Assembly (NCBI GenBank): GCA_009746045.1
Contig: RPFO01001748.1
Span: 35,312 to 99,311, forward strand
DNA: 64,000 bases
From: Mesostigma viride
Lineage: Eukaryota > Streptophyta > Mesostigmatophyceae > Mesostigmatales > Mesostigmataceae
Direction: 5' to 3'
Under the pieces are notes generated by a model, which was not told the origin of the DNA, did no database searches, and saw only the letters and a list, made by a program, of their open reading frames with translations. The first letter of the stretch is position 1. Every line of letters begins with the position of its first letter. Below, piece after piece: positions 1-13,600 of this stretch. A program made the position numbers and the translations under genes.

Positions 1-1604
1 CCTTGTGGAAGGCTTGCCGCGAGGCTGGTGTGAGGCCATGTGTGAGTCGCGCGCAGTGTTCTGCCTTGCTATTTTCGCAGGCGATGCGCTTGCGATCTTG
101 TGCTGTAGCATGGCCCGCGCTATGTGGATTCTCCAGCTCTTCAGCCTTGCATCGTAGCGCTGCCCTACACAATATAGTTCTCCAGCTCTTCAGCCTTGCA
201 CTGCTCCAGTGCCCGCGCTATCCAGCTCTTTGTTTCCAGGGCTGTGTCATCACTGCACTAATGTCGTAGTGCGATCGAAGCATGACATGGTTGATCGCTT
301 CAAATCTTTTTCTCTAAACTTCACAGCTCTTTTCTCTGGGTCTATCATTTGTCCCTCATCCCACATGCCACTTGTTGCCCCCTTTACTCTCCCCCTTTGC
401 TCTCCGCCCCCCACCCCACCCCACCGTGCAGGTGTGGGCGTGGCGCATCGATTCCGTAACACCCTGGCCCTGGGTGGCAGGTACGTGCGCTGGCAGCAAA
501 CTAAAGTCACTGCCCTAATGGCTCGGTCCCTTTTAGGGGCGTATCTCTGCGCTACTAGATTATGCGCGGCCGAGTGGTAGCCCACGGACAAGGCGGACGT
601 TGCTGTTTACGGCATGCCCAGCAAGGGGGCAGCCAGAGCGAGCACCCGACATATGCCGTCCTGTGTGAATGGGATATGCGTCAGGCAGTTGCTCTGGTCG
701 CCCCCCTGCTCCATGCAGCACTCTAGTTCTGGCAAGCTTTTCCTTCCGTTTTCTGCCTCGCTCTAACTATTGCGTATGTTGGCCCCCCTGTTTCGGTGCA
801 ACACTCTGATATCTTCCTTTCTTGGCCCCCCTGCTCCCTGCAGCACGATAGTACTTGCGAGCTTCCCCTTCTGGCCGGAATGTCGCGCTGCGCTGTTGGG
901 GTACGTGCCAGCTCTTATGCTGGATACCTGCATTTCCTTGCGTGCTCTGGGTACCCGCATTTACTCGATCGGGCTCACATGCTCTTTCTTGGTGAATTGT
1001 TTCCTGCGTGCTGATGATCATATCTTGTGCCTTGGCATCAATTCTTGCGCAATATTCATCGCGTGTTATTGGCGCATTATTGCTTCCTCTTGGCTGGGCC
1101 CTGTGGCGGCTGTAAAATTGAATAGTTGCTTGTAACTGGCAGTGCCTGTTCTTGGCAGTGCCTGCTCTTGGCAGTGCAGTGCCTTGAATCTTATTCGGTG
1201 TTTTTTTTGTTGGACTGGGAGTAGCCTGTAGTCATGTGTGGTGTCTCCCTTCTTCGGAGTGGGGATGGTGAGCACAAGGGGTGCGTGCTCGGGACAACCC
1301 AAGTACCTCTAGTTCACTCCATGACGAACTAACGGGCTTATTCATAACGTTCTCTCCTACAACAACTCCTGGTAAGGAATATCAAAAACGCAGTGACGGG
1401 AACCGTTATCTATGTCCCCAGATAAGCCCCCGCGTATCCATTGGCTACCTGACACGTGTCGCCCTTGCCCTTCACGCTGACCTACATATTCGACACTGCT
1501 GCCCTAGTGCCAGCTGCCCCCGTGCCCTAGTGCCAGCTGGCCCCGTGCCATAGTTCTGGCACCAGCTGTGGCAGCCTCATGAGCATTCCGGTATTTTACA
1601 CAAG
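1..1604. other. Upstream region, probably 5' introns of the ENT gene
   Basis: No confident gene is visible here. Degenerate direct repeats occur at about 127-151 and 178-202 (shared core CTCCAGCTCTTCAGCC) and at about 700-755 and 826-885. A weak exon candidate lies at 432-480. It is bounded by GCAG and GTACGT and encodes a short basic stretch containing RFRNTLALGG, which resembles the loop after the second membrane helix of ENT transporters. It cannot be joined in phase to the next exon, so it is not included in the gene model. Confidence 0.3.
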
Positions 1605-4600
1605 CCGCCCTTGCCCACCACCGTGCCCGCTACTGCCCTGTGTGCGATTTGCGTTTGCGCCAGCTGCGGCGCGCTCATGGGTATGCTGAGCGGCATCTCG
1701 TTCGGGAGCAGCCACCAGTTGGTCCCCTTCTTCTCCGCACGGTGCTCGGTGAGTGGGGCCACGTGTTCCTTCTACTGTAATGTCCACGCGAAGCATTAAT
1801 ATCATCTTAAAGTCATCTTCAGCAGAGCCCCAATAGGGGAAACTGCGAAGCGCTAGATGCTACCGGTGACTGGAGTACACTGAAATCACTTACTCGTGAA
1901 AAAAACATCGGCACTGCGTAGTACTGTTGTATAGTCTAGCCGTCATCCAGAGGGCCAGTGATGGAGTATTTAGGAGGAACAGGCTGCATTATATGCCTGT
2001 TCCTGCTTGTGGCTTGTGAGCTCCCCCCCAAATCCACCTGTTTCTATCGTGGCAACCAACTCAAGGTGGCTGCTAATGAAGGCGACCTCTGTAATAGTGC
2101 CTTCATCATCACCAAGAACTAGGAAAAGCGACCCCCTTAAGACACACTGTCATTGGTAAGCTCCCATGGATGGTGAGAAGCGGGTCAAGGCTGGCATGCA
2201 ATGCTGGCATTCAGCGATCCACCCCTTCCTGCCCAATAAGCATGTACACTGCCTCCCTGGTCCCCTTGTATATCGCATGGAGATCCTCCTCTTCCCACGT
2301 GTTTGTGCCGGGCCGCAGGTCGCGCTGGAGATTGGTTTCGTGGCGTCGGCGCCGCTTATTCTGGCGACCACATGGTTCTTTGGCGTCACCTACAAGGCCA
2401 CCTGGCAGGGGCTCTTCGCGCTGTACGAGGTGAGGACGGCGCTCAATGCAAGCCGCTTGCCCAGGACAGCATCTAATGGATAACAATTAATCAATGCCCT
2501 ACTTAAAAGAAAGAAACGTGGCATGGTGCCATGTGCGCATGTAAGGGGTGATTGCAGCGTTATTGGCTGCAGCTGGCCAGTCATGCTTCGTTTGCATCTG
2601 GCAGCGTATCTTTCGCGCCACCTGGTGAAATTCGCCGCGTTCCCTCCCCCCCCCACAAACAGAGATAGCTCCCTTGCCATTGCCAATGTCTACATGGTCC
2701 ACAGCTCTTATCTCATCTTCAACCTTGGCACGTTGCCGCGATTGTCACCCACGTGTGCTCACATCCCAACTTGCATATTGCTACTAGCACTCTGCAAACC
2801 CTTCAACCCACCCATCCGACGCAGTTTGCCGTCTACCCGACCCCAAACTAAACCACACCAAACCAAACCGCACCGAACCAAACTGCCCTCACCCACCCAC
2901 TCACCCACCCATTCGACACATCTCTCCATGGCCGCATGGCGCCCCCTGCCCCCCCCACCGCGTGCCAGGTGGCGGCGGCGCTCTCCCTGGTAGGTCTCTC
3001 CAGCATGCTTGTGCTGATCGCCAGCGAGGAGTTCCACTACAACGTCACCTCCAAGTCCTACCGCAAGGAGCCGGTGGATCCCGCCGCCGCGTTTGGTGCC
3101 GTGGAGGGGCGCCGCCACAGCAGCATCAACTGCAGGCAAGCACACTCACGGCTCGCTTGGCGATGACGATGACACGTACTGCCCGACAAATGCAGGCTGT
3201 TGGTGGCAGCCACAGCCATCTTGCTTTCTTGGTGCATGCAAATGGTGGCAGTCACTGCCCTCTTGATCCAATCCGGTGGTGGCACCCATTGCCCTCTTGC
3301 TTCTTGCAATTCATGCATTTACTCACTGCCCCCTTGATTCGCGCAAGTGATGGCGGCCACGGCCCTGTTCATGCCGTCGATGGCACTCCCTGCCCCCTTG
3401 ATGCACGCAAATGATGCTGATGGATTACCCTCTCCAGTGTTGGGTGCACGGAGACCCTCTCCATTGGTGGACTGGCACATAGGGACGTCATTCCAAGCAG
3501 GCATCCAAAGTGGGTTAACAGACTGGAGGGGTTAAATGTTTGGCGAAGTCAAGGGTCTTGGTTACTAGTCACCATTAAGAGTCCTATCTCTAATGCTGCA
3601 TTAAAGTGTTGGTGTCGTTTATGCGAGGAACACCTGTTCCCAGGGCATCACCCCCACGCACAGACCACCAAGGCACCAACTCAACAATGCTTCGCCCACT
3701 CCCAATGCCCCCCCCCCCTTCTGAACCCCCCCTCACCCCCAGGTTGGCGTACCACCCGCACTCCCCCCGCACCAACGGCGCCGGGGGCCACGAGTGCAGC
3801 TCCCCCTGTGGGTCCCCCCATGGCGATCGGAGAAAGGGCGGGAGCAGCAGCCCTAGAGGGGTGGGTAGCGGCAGCCCTAGAGGGGGCGGGAGTGCCTCCC
3901 CCAAGAAAAACCGGACAAGTTCCCCCGGGCGCTGCTCCTCGCCGCGCGCAAACCGCGCCCTCAACCCGAGTGGGGGCGGCCACCCCCTCTCCCCCCCCAT
4001 GTCCCCGCTCTCGTGCGTCGACCGCATGTCGTACGGGCCAGGCTTTCGAGAGAGCTTTCTTGACATCGAACAGGCGGCAACGCGCAGCCCACGGAGGCAA
4101 AGCCGGCGCCGGTCCCGTGGCGGCCACGGCCACCGCACGCCCTCGCTCCTCCCTGTCTCCACGAGCCCCTCGGTCATGGTCGGTGAATACCTGGGGCTGG
4201 CGGAGGGGGGTGTCGACGAGCATGCGGTCTGGCCGCCGGCACAGGCAGCCAGGCTCCCCCCTGCAGGGTTTCAGACCGAGGGGGGGGGGATCATGTATGC
4301 GGCCGAGTCTAGCGGTTACCCTTCTGCCGCTGGTTATTCTCCTCCGGATGGATATGCTTCTCCTAGCGGGTACGGAGGCATGGGGAGGATGATGGAAGGG
4401 GAGTCGTGGGTGCCTGTACAAGAACATGGTGGGGAGGTCGCGGAGGGGAAGGGCATTTGGGACCACGGCAAGGAGGTCGGGCTTGAGGCTACATTCAAGG
4501 GGGGTGATGCGAGTGACCAGGCGCGATGGGGGGATGCAGGGTTGGATAATGGGGCGCGGGGGGGAAACAGAGGCAAGCGCGGCCGACAGGCGAATTCTGG

Positions 4601-7600
4601 TTCGGAAGACGGCGATCCTGCGTATGAGGCGGACACGGGCGAGGAAGGGCGTGGGGTGGATGGTCGGTTGGAGAGCTCGAGTGCCTCGTCGGGAGAGTCG
4701 CAGAGCGGTCTCGAGGACAGTGGCCTGAGCACGGACTACAGCGGGCTCAGCACGGATTGCAGCGGCTGCGAGAGCGGGAGCGGGAGCTTCCAGCGGGGGG
4801 GCGTGCTGTTCGGTGGCGCCGGCGGCCGGGTCGTATACACGCGGGAGGTTTTCCGGCGGGAGCTTGATCCGGACGGGAAGGGGGGGGACGCGCTGACTCC
4901 TATCGATGAGTACGCGCCGTCGTTGATGGCAGTGGCGATGGCAGGGCGACTGCGGGTGGGACCTGCCGAGCTCGGCACTAGCCTCGATGACCGTAATGTG
5001 GGGGCAAGCCAAGGGGGGGAGCGCGTGCTTGGGGGGGCTAATGGGGGGACCACGGGCAACGGTCAAGGGTTTCACATCCCCCAGGACCTTCCTTCCAGCA
5101 ACAGTAGCCATCTGTCTCCCTTGGCTTCATCGCTCCCGTCCACCCCGGAGCGAGTGCCCTTGCGTGGCGACAGCCAAATTCTGGCGCCCGCGCTCCCATT
5201 CCGGCCATCATTGCCCGAGCGGGCCGCGGGCCTGACATCAGCAGGCATGTCCCTGGATGCCATGTGCGATGGCGCCTGTGAGCTCTTGCTCAATGCGGGA
5301 GGCAAGCCCGCAGTGGTTGCCAGAAGCGACGCGGCATCCCCACTGCCGCCACACCCGCCCCCTCATAGGGTGAACCTGACCGTGGCCAATAACGTGTCCG
5401 ATGCCACCCAGGTGTCCGTTGGCCAGCAACTGGGCCAACAAGTGGGGCGAGAATTTTCCCCGACCGCAGCACTCGCCAGTAGGGGTGGGAACGAGGCACT
5501 CACCAATGGGGATGGGAGCGCGCCCACCAGCCCTGTGGCGGGCCCAGGGCCGGCCAGCCCACCCGGTGCCCCAGGGTCCCCCGACCACACCCACAGCCCG
5601 ACGGCGCTTATGCACAAGAAGTACCTTGTGATCCACGTGCCGCCAGCTGGCGCGCCCGCGGGCGTCACAGACGTCTGTGACTGCGGGAGCAGCCACGTGG
5701 GCAGCGTGTGCAGCAACCACGAGGGGTCGTTTCATGGGAGCGAGTGGGGGGGGCTGGGGCATGGGTACGAGGGGGGTCCGGTCACGGATGGGGGTGGGGG
5801 GATCACGGTGATGGGTGTCCCAGAGGAGTGGCGGCGCGCAATGGGAGCGCGTCGGTGGGCGGCGGGCGCGCACGTGTTGGGGGAGGACCCTTCGCTGCTC
5901 AAGTTTTTGGACGTGGTATGCGTTTGTGATTGGTAGGAGGTGGATTTGTAAGTGCTGTGTGTTGAACAACCTCCCTGTACATATGCATTCAAAAATGTAC
6001 ACGAGCCCTTTATATCAGATGATTATTAGCAATCTTTGTTGGATAAATGCTCCTCAAACTCCTGGACACGGTATCCGTTTGTGATGTATTTGTAGTAGTA
6101 ATAGATTAGCTGTGTGCATGTATGTATTCTGTGATGCAAACTGATAACTAAAACTCAACACGCACTGGTATGCTCACTGTTTCTGTACTTGGGCTTGGTA
6201 TATCAGATGAGTTGATAAGACGTGTATGTTGGATGAATTACCTGTTCATTGCATCATCCTTCTTGACGTGGTACGTGGCGATGATGCATATCGGAAGCAT
6301 CATTGTGTATATTATATACGTTAGCTAATCATCCTATGTTCTAGGTCCGGGCATGGTAAGCAACTGCGATGGCTCATGAATGTAAAAACGATTCTCTGCA
6401 TGAAATCCCTTACTGTTACGTCGCTTGCGTTGTGGCAGGGAGTTCAGAGCATGGAAGAGTTTGTTGTGTCGGGTAATGGGTGTTTGCTAGGGTGGTCTCA
6501 GATAATAGATATTTGCTAGTTTGCCACGTTGATGGGTGGTTGCCTGGCCCTCTGCCTTCAATCATGCTTGTTAATTAGTCATGTTTTTGATAGGCTGATG
6601 CTGTGCTTAGGTCCCATGTGCTTATTGGACAAACAATCACTTTTTCAAACCTACCATAGCAATAGCCATTTCTTTGGATCCTACCACAGTAATGACCATG
6701 TCTTTGAATCCTACCATAGTAATAGCCATGACTCTTAATCCTACCAATCGGTTTTCTCTGAATATAGTTTAATTAACGCATGCGGGAAAGATAGGGCCGC
6801 TATGCCTTGGCCTGCATGTGGAAGGCTGTCTGCGACATAAGCTGACTAATTCGATCTGTACAAAGGTTTTCATGTTTGCCTGAATTTTCCATGGATGACC
6901 CGGTTGTTTATAAGGGTCGGTGGCTATTAGTTAGTGGTCCGAGAAAATTAATTGTAGGTTTTATACAACTTGCTTGCAAAGATTCGTATTTGGTTGCACC
7001 AGCTGAGGTTAGCTGGGGACCTGTAGGGTCGGCTGGTTGCTTAACGAGTCTTTGACTGATTTGGGTTCTTTAGTGAGTCGTGATTACTTATTGTATAGTG
7101 GATGCGGACCGGCCCAAGGGGTCGATGGGCGAGTTTAATGTTTGTCAGTCTTGGGAACTTTGTACAACTACCTGTACGGTTAACGCACTTGCCTGGGGGT
7201 GCGTGGCCACGTTGTTTGTAGTGGCATTTTCAGCACTGTTCAGGCCGGCGTGTGACGCATGCCAGTGTTACTTAATTTAGGATGATGTCAGCTTGCGTGT
7301 CGGCGGACCATGCCTTAAGCAAGCTAGGCAGGCAATGATCCGCAATTGTTTCTTTCCCCTCCCTCCCATCCTGGAGGCTTCTTGCTTCCGCGTGCGGATT
7401 GAGAAACCTTTAGGCCACTGTTAATTGCTGCATTTGTGGCAGGGCTCCACTTATTGTATTCAATCAAATGCTGGTCTTCTTGGGAGCTTAGTGATCTTAT
7501 CAGCTATAAAATGGTCTTTGAATCCTACCATTAGCAATAACCATGCCTTTGAATCTTACCAAAGCAATAACCATGCCTTTGCATCCTATCAAAGCAAGGG

Positions 7601-10600
7601 CCTACATTGCTTGAAACCTTACTCTTTGCATAGTGAATCACAAGTTTGCCTTGCGGTCCATAGACCTTGGCCTTTGTGTATCCAGCTAGTGATTCGCCTT
7701 GCCAGTGCTTCCGCACACCTGCCTTTTGCATGCAATGCTTGCCGCTTGCTTTTTCGGGCATCTCCTCCATTCAGCCCTACAGGAAAGTCTACTTCTATTT
7801 GTACTCAAGCAAGTTCTACTTCTAGTCATAAGATGTACTTAAACTGATACCTGGCGAAAGTAGCTTAGTTCTTTGGTTGGGTTCAAGAAAATGATTTATG
7901 TGTGAGAGGTGTCAGAAATTTATTTGTAAGTTTTGTCAGACAGAAAAATATGGAATCGCCTTCTGGTGTGTTGTAATTGTGTACCTTCTCCGCGGGGCTG
8001 TTGCTGCCCGGCCCCACCACCGCTTGGTCCGTGCTGCACGCTTTGCATGAGCCTGCCCTCTGACCTCTTCTCCCTTTCGCCTCTTGTCCTCCTACCGCCT
8101 CTGGTCCCCTTCCAGCTCTTGCCTCCTTCCGCCTCTTGTCCCCCTTGCGCCTCTTGTCTCCTTCCGCCTCTTGTCCCCCTTCCGCCTCTTGTCCCCCTTC
8201 CGCCTCTTGTCCCCCTTCCGCCTCTTGTCCCCCTTCCGCCTCTTGTCCCCCTTCCGCCTCTTGTCCCCCTCCCGCCTCTTGTCCCCCTTCCGCCTCTTGT
8301 CCCCCTTCCGCCTCTTGTCTCCTTCCGCCTCTTGTCCCCCTTCCGCCTCTTGTCCCCCTTCCGCCTCTTGTCCCCCTCCCGCCTCTTGTCCCCTTCCGCC
8401 TCTTGCCCTGTGGGCTGACACCATCACCCGCCTCTTGTCCCCCTCCCGCCTCTTGTCCCCCTTCCGCCTCTTGTCCCCCTTCCGCCTCTTGTCTCCTTCC
8501 GCCTCTTGTCCCCCTTCCGCCTCTTGTCCCCCTTCCGCCTCTTGTCCCCCTCCCGCCTCTTGTCCCCTTCCGCCTCTTGCCCTGTGGGCTGACACCATCA
8601 CCCGTTGTTGCTGCCTCGGCCCATCCCGCAGGTGTGGCCTTGCGCGGGCGCGCTCTTCATGTCCATCCTCGCGTCCACCGTCGTCTACCAATTTTTTCTG
8701 TGAGTGTGGCATGCCCATACTGTTGGTTGTCTCTACCAACTGTCCCGTCAGCCTTTCGTTCCAATTATCCTGTGAGCGTGTCCTAGCTGTGCGTGTTTGT
8801 CCACCAACTTTTCCTGTGTGGGCGCTCTATACCCATGCATGTGATCTTACCTGTGCGTTTGCTCTACCTGTGAGTGTCTGTTGACCTAGTTGTCCTGTGA
8901 GCGCCATGACCGTGGGTGCAATGGTTTTTCCAGTCAATGACCTGGGTGGTTTCACCCTCCGATCATCAAATAGTAGTGTACTAGTATTATTCGGCATTCC
9001 ATGTCCAGCACCAAGATTGTCTCACTGCTAATTAAGGTATTGATGAAACATGTTCGTTTAAAGGTGCTTCATATAAAGGTGCTTCATCTTCATCTGCTTC
9101 ATCTTCTTATGCTTCATCCTCCTATGCTTGCTTCCCAAGGCGACCACCTCACCTGGTGGCTGGGTTCCAAAACTTTGACATCATAATCCAACCAGCCCTG
9201 GGCTATGTCTCGGGTATCATACGCTCGGGTTGCATAAGAGCATTTCTATTGTTGGCCCTGGCGTTGCTTTCCGTACACTTGTGTGTTGCCCCCTCTTTTC
9301 CTCTTTCTGGATGAGGGCATGAAGGATTTCCTGCAGATATGATGGTCACGCCTCTGCGCAAAAAAGTGAATTGAATAGAGATTGAAGGGAATTTTTCAAT
9401 CATGACGGGCATGTCGTTGAGCCCCCAGGGAGGGCTTCCTTTTTCTGTAACCTGTTGCTTCGCATGGCAAGGCAAGGCAAGGCGATGCTGGGTTGATCTT
9501 CCACTTAACCTGATGGGGCCACAACCGGCTCCTGGCACATCGCTCTTGCGTCCGCAGGTACATTCCGTCGCAGACGGGCAACCACAACCTGCCCCAAACT
9601 TTGTTCTACCTGAGAATGGTGCGTGCTTGGTTCTGCCTGCGTGGAGATGTCAAGATGCTGTTTTTCATTCTTGGACAGATGCTTTTTTGCTTCCCCTTCC
9701 TCACTGCTTTTCAAGGGTTGTTTGGGCACCAAGTGAGTGTGTCGACTTCACAGGCGGGCGTAGGATAGGTTTCTTATGTTCACCCGGTGGGCGGTAGTAT
9801 AAGCTGAAACAAGTACTTGGTTGAGCTTTTTGTGTGAAGATGTGCGGACGTCAGGAGCGTTGATTCAAGCAAGTGGTACACTATCTTGGAAGACCTTGCA
9901 TCCACCCTGGCAGCCAGCTGCCCGTAGCCCTCGGTTCGGTTCGGAATTGCATCCTCCCTGGCAGCCAGCTGCCCCTAGCCCTCCCCTCGCCCTCGGTTCG
10001 GTTGGGAATCCGCAGGGCAGGGCTTTGGGAGGGCGGAAAAATTTGTCGCCTGCTGAGCGGCGAAATGAGATCAACGATTTGCCCAATAACTCTGCAGCTT
10101 TTCCGTTCCCTATACACACCGGTGGGAGGAGGGTAAAGACTTGCAATCTCACGTATGGCTGGCTATTGGTGAAATAGATGTGATAGGGGAGATTGAACAC
10201 ACGGAGATGAGATAGGGGAGATTGAACACACGGAGATGAGGTAGGGGAGATTGAACACACGGAGATGAGGTAGGGGAGATTGAACACACGGAGATGAGAT
10301 AGGGGAGATTGAACACACGGAGATGAGGTAGGGGAGATTGAACACACGGAGATGAGGTAGGGGAGATTGAACACACGGAGATGAGGTAGGGGAGATTGAA
10401 CACACGGAGATGAGGTAGGGGAGATTGAACACATGGAGATGAGGTAGGGGAGATTGAACACACGGAGATGAGGTAGGGGAGATTGAACACACGGAGATGA
10501 GGTAGGGGAGATTGAACACATGGAGATGAGGTAGGGGAGATTGAACACATGGAGATGAGGTAGGGGAGATTGAACACACGGAGATGAGGTAGGGGAGATT

Positions 10601-13600
10601 GTAGGGGAGATTGAACACACGGAGATGAGGTAGGGGAGATTGAACACATGGAGATGAGGTAGGGGAGATTGAACACACGGAGATGAGGTAGGGGAGATTG
10701 AACACACGGAGATGAGGTAGGGGAGATTGAACACACGGAGATGAGGTAGGGGAGATTGAACACACGGAGATGAGGTAGGGGAGATTGAACACATGGAGAT
10801 GAGGTAGGGGAGATTGAACACACGGAGATGAGATAGGGGAGATTGAACACACGGAGATGAGGAAGGGGAGATTGAACACACGGAGATGAGATAGGGGAGA
10901 TTGAACACACGGAGATGAGGAAGGGGAGATTGAACACACGGAGATGAGGTAGGGGAGATTGAACACACGGAGATGTAATTGGGGAATCAAAACAGATAGG
11001 ATCACAACGGCGGTAGTCCTGTTGCGGCCAAGTGGAATGACCCTGTACTCCAACTGCTAGCCAGACACTCGCTGTCATCGCCCACTCCCCGAACACAGCA
11101 TGCCACGACCCCCCTGGGCCATGGTACGCCGTCAATGCGCTAAGGCTAGCATGATCATTTTTCCGAGGCCCGGGATGAGCGAGTTCTCAGGCGTAGCATG
11201 AGCAGATGTTAAGGCTACTTTAATAAGACTTGCGCATGTGCGCTTTTTGAGGCGAAATGTCTCCCGTGGCACTTCCTACTGCCTTCCTTACGCGAGGTGC
11301 CTGCCAACGCCTTGCGCTGACAGTCGCACCTTGCATGGCATGATGCGTGGACAATGTGTTCAGATCTCGGACCTGGCTGGCCGGCAGGTACCCTGGGCAC
11401 CCAGCCGCTTCAACCTGTCCATCAAGTCGCCCCTGGTGCTCTTCATCACCGCGTTGTTGCGCATCACCGCCATGCCCGCCGTCTTCTTCTACATCAAGGT
11501 GGGTGGTACACTGCAGCCCATAGTGACCCATGCCCATTCCATGCTGTCTTATACATCAAGGGGGGTGAGTTCGAGCCAGTTTATAGAATGCTCCTTGAGT
11601 AGTGTAATCAAAGGTAGTCGTGCATCATCTGTGGACCGGTGAGCATCACCGCCACGCCGGCCGTCTTCTTCTACATCAGGGGGGTGATGTGGAGGCATGG
11701 TGCCGGTGGAGTAGAACGTGGCTCTCCCATCGATGTGTCTGTCTGTGTGCGCTTTGGCGATGTACCCGTGAGCGTGCCTGTGCTCAGTCACTACTCATCG
11801 TCACTGCACATTTGTGCTCGCATGAGTCTGTCCATGGCGCGCGCTGGGCATATTTGCGTGGTGGTTGTCTCGGTGATGTGCCTACCTGCCTGTGTGTGCG
11901 TGCGTGCGTGCGTGTGTGCATGTGTGTGTGTGCGCGTGCGTGTGCGTGTGCGCGAGCGCATAGGCGTGGGCGTGGGCGTGGGCGTGGGTGTGGGTGCGTG
12001 CGGGCGGGCGGGCGGGCGGGCAAGCGGGCGGGCGGGCGGGCGGGCGGGCGGGTGGGCGGGCGGGCGGGCGGGCGGGCGGGCGGGCGGGCGGGCGAGCGAG
12101 CGAGCGCATATGTGTGTGTGCCTTCGGCTATGTATTCACGTGCTGGTTGTCGCAATGATCAATGTGCATGCATGGTGTGTTCGCGCATGTGTGTATATCT
12201 GTCCCTGGCGTTTGCGGGGCAAGCCATTTGCGCACTGTCTGTCTCAATTATATAATTGCTCTGCATGGTATTTGTCACCCTCGCGGCCACAGGGCAAGCT
12301 CCAGTTCTCCAGCGATGCGGAGGTGCTTATCTTCGTCTGCGGCTTCTGGTTCTTCTCGGGGTACATCAACACGCTGGTGAGCGCCACTATAGTGACCAGT
12401 GATTGCGCCTCTATAGTGACCAGTGATCGCGCCGCTAGTGAACAGTGATGACAATGTTTGTGGAACATCTGATGGGACACACAGGGTGTGCAGAGGAAAC
12501 CCCTCGCGATGGCATCCCTGCTCTTGAGTGGAACCGTGGTGGCAACGTGTGTGATGCAAGGGGATACTGTCTGTAGTATGACTGTGCTAGAAGGTAGGTA
12601 AACGTAAGTGTGAATGGTGATTGGTCACCGTTTCCGAGCAGGGGATAGGAGGGGAGGGGAGGGAAAAGGAGAAGATGGCATGGGCAAGGCAAAAAAGGAA
12701 TTATCGGGCAATGATTTGGTTGCACGAAGTCTACCATCTTTTATATAAAAGAGGCATGGGAGATAGCATGGCGCGCCAAGGCGGCCACCGCTGGACTTTT
12801 TGTGATAGGCTTGGACTGGACCTGTGCTTTCCTAGGAGGAACGGTGTTGAAAGGAAAATGATAGAGATATGTGGACATTGATGGAACACGATTGAGACGT
12901 ACTTGATAATTGCATTGATTGATATTAGTCGGAATTATTTAGCCAGGACCACATGCCACCAAACTTGTCCACCGACCACATAATGTGGATCCCGTGGTGG
13001 CTACATCGTGGCAAGGATAGACCAACGTAAGTTGCGTCTTCCTCTTATGCACAAAGGTGCACAATGTGTGAGTGCTCGGCAGGCTGGCACAAAGATTGCG
13101 TAGCTTATCTGAAATGTGCTGAGAATGCGTTACGCTAGCCAGATTCCGTTAACACTCTCTACTCGAGTAGTACGACTGAATAGTACGCCAGCTGTAGGTC
13201 GTAGGAACCTGGACGTACACGTCATTACATAATGTGCCGGTTCTCGTAGCTTCGGCACTAATATCTTGGTCATTCCGTGACCAAATCATGAGCCGTAACA
13301 TGACACGCGCTCGTTGCCCCAACACAGTATAATACTCTGCCGATATTAATTACGGCCAGAAACACGGCAGGCGGGTGCGATTAATAGGGATGCAACCCTA
13401 ATGCCTCCGTTTACAATGGATGGCCTAAATGAAATATATTAACGGCAGGCAGTTGGGCACACAGTGTGAAAGTCACCTGTGACAAACGGGCGCACGCCCG
13501 CGCAACCTCCTGATCTGTCTGTAATCTGGGGGCAGATGACCCACAAAGATAGGTGGCAGGTAGTCATGATGGATACCAACCCCAAACTTGTCAGTGGGGG

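Noticed and set aside
842-899. Possible ENT exon (bounded by CTGCAG and GTACGT, encoding TIVLASFPFWPEC)
   Set aside because: It joins in phase to the weak candidate at 432-480, but not to the secure exon at 1605, and similarity to ENT helix 3 is weak.
3681-5111. A 476-codon ORF antisense to the ENT loop exon
   Set aside because: It is GC-rich shadow coding, with no domain, splice or start evidence. The + strand frame is the one that joins ENT helices on both sides.
8084-8884. Proline/leucine/serine repeat ORFs in all frames
   Set aside because: They come from the 18-bp minisatellite. Only 8632-8699 in this stretch is coding (ENT exon 5).
10175-10976. Possible CRISPR array (regular 29-bp repeats)
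   Set aside because: Repeats are directly contiguous with no unique spacers, and the context is a eukaryotic intron. The same applies to the 31-bp array at 49345-49755.
9865-11135. Three overlapping - strand ORFs of about 300-370 codons with SPCVQSPLPHLRVFNLPY repeats
   Set aside because: They are a by-product of the 29-bp array, open in all three frames of that strand, inside an ENT intron.
11639-12448. ORFs rich in Arg/Ala/Gly or Cys/Val over the GTGC and GGGC tracts
   Set aside because: They are simple-sequence artefacts. Only 12293-12376 is coding here, in the ENT frame.
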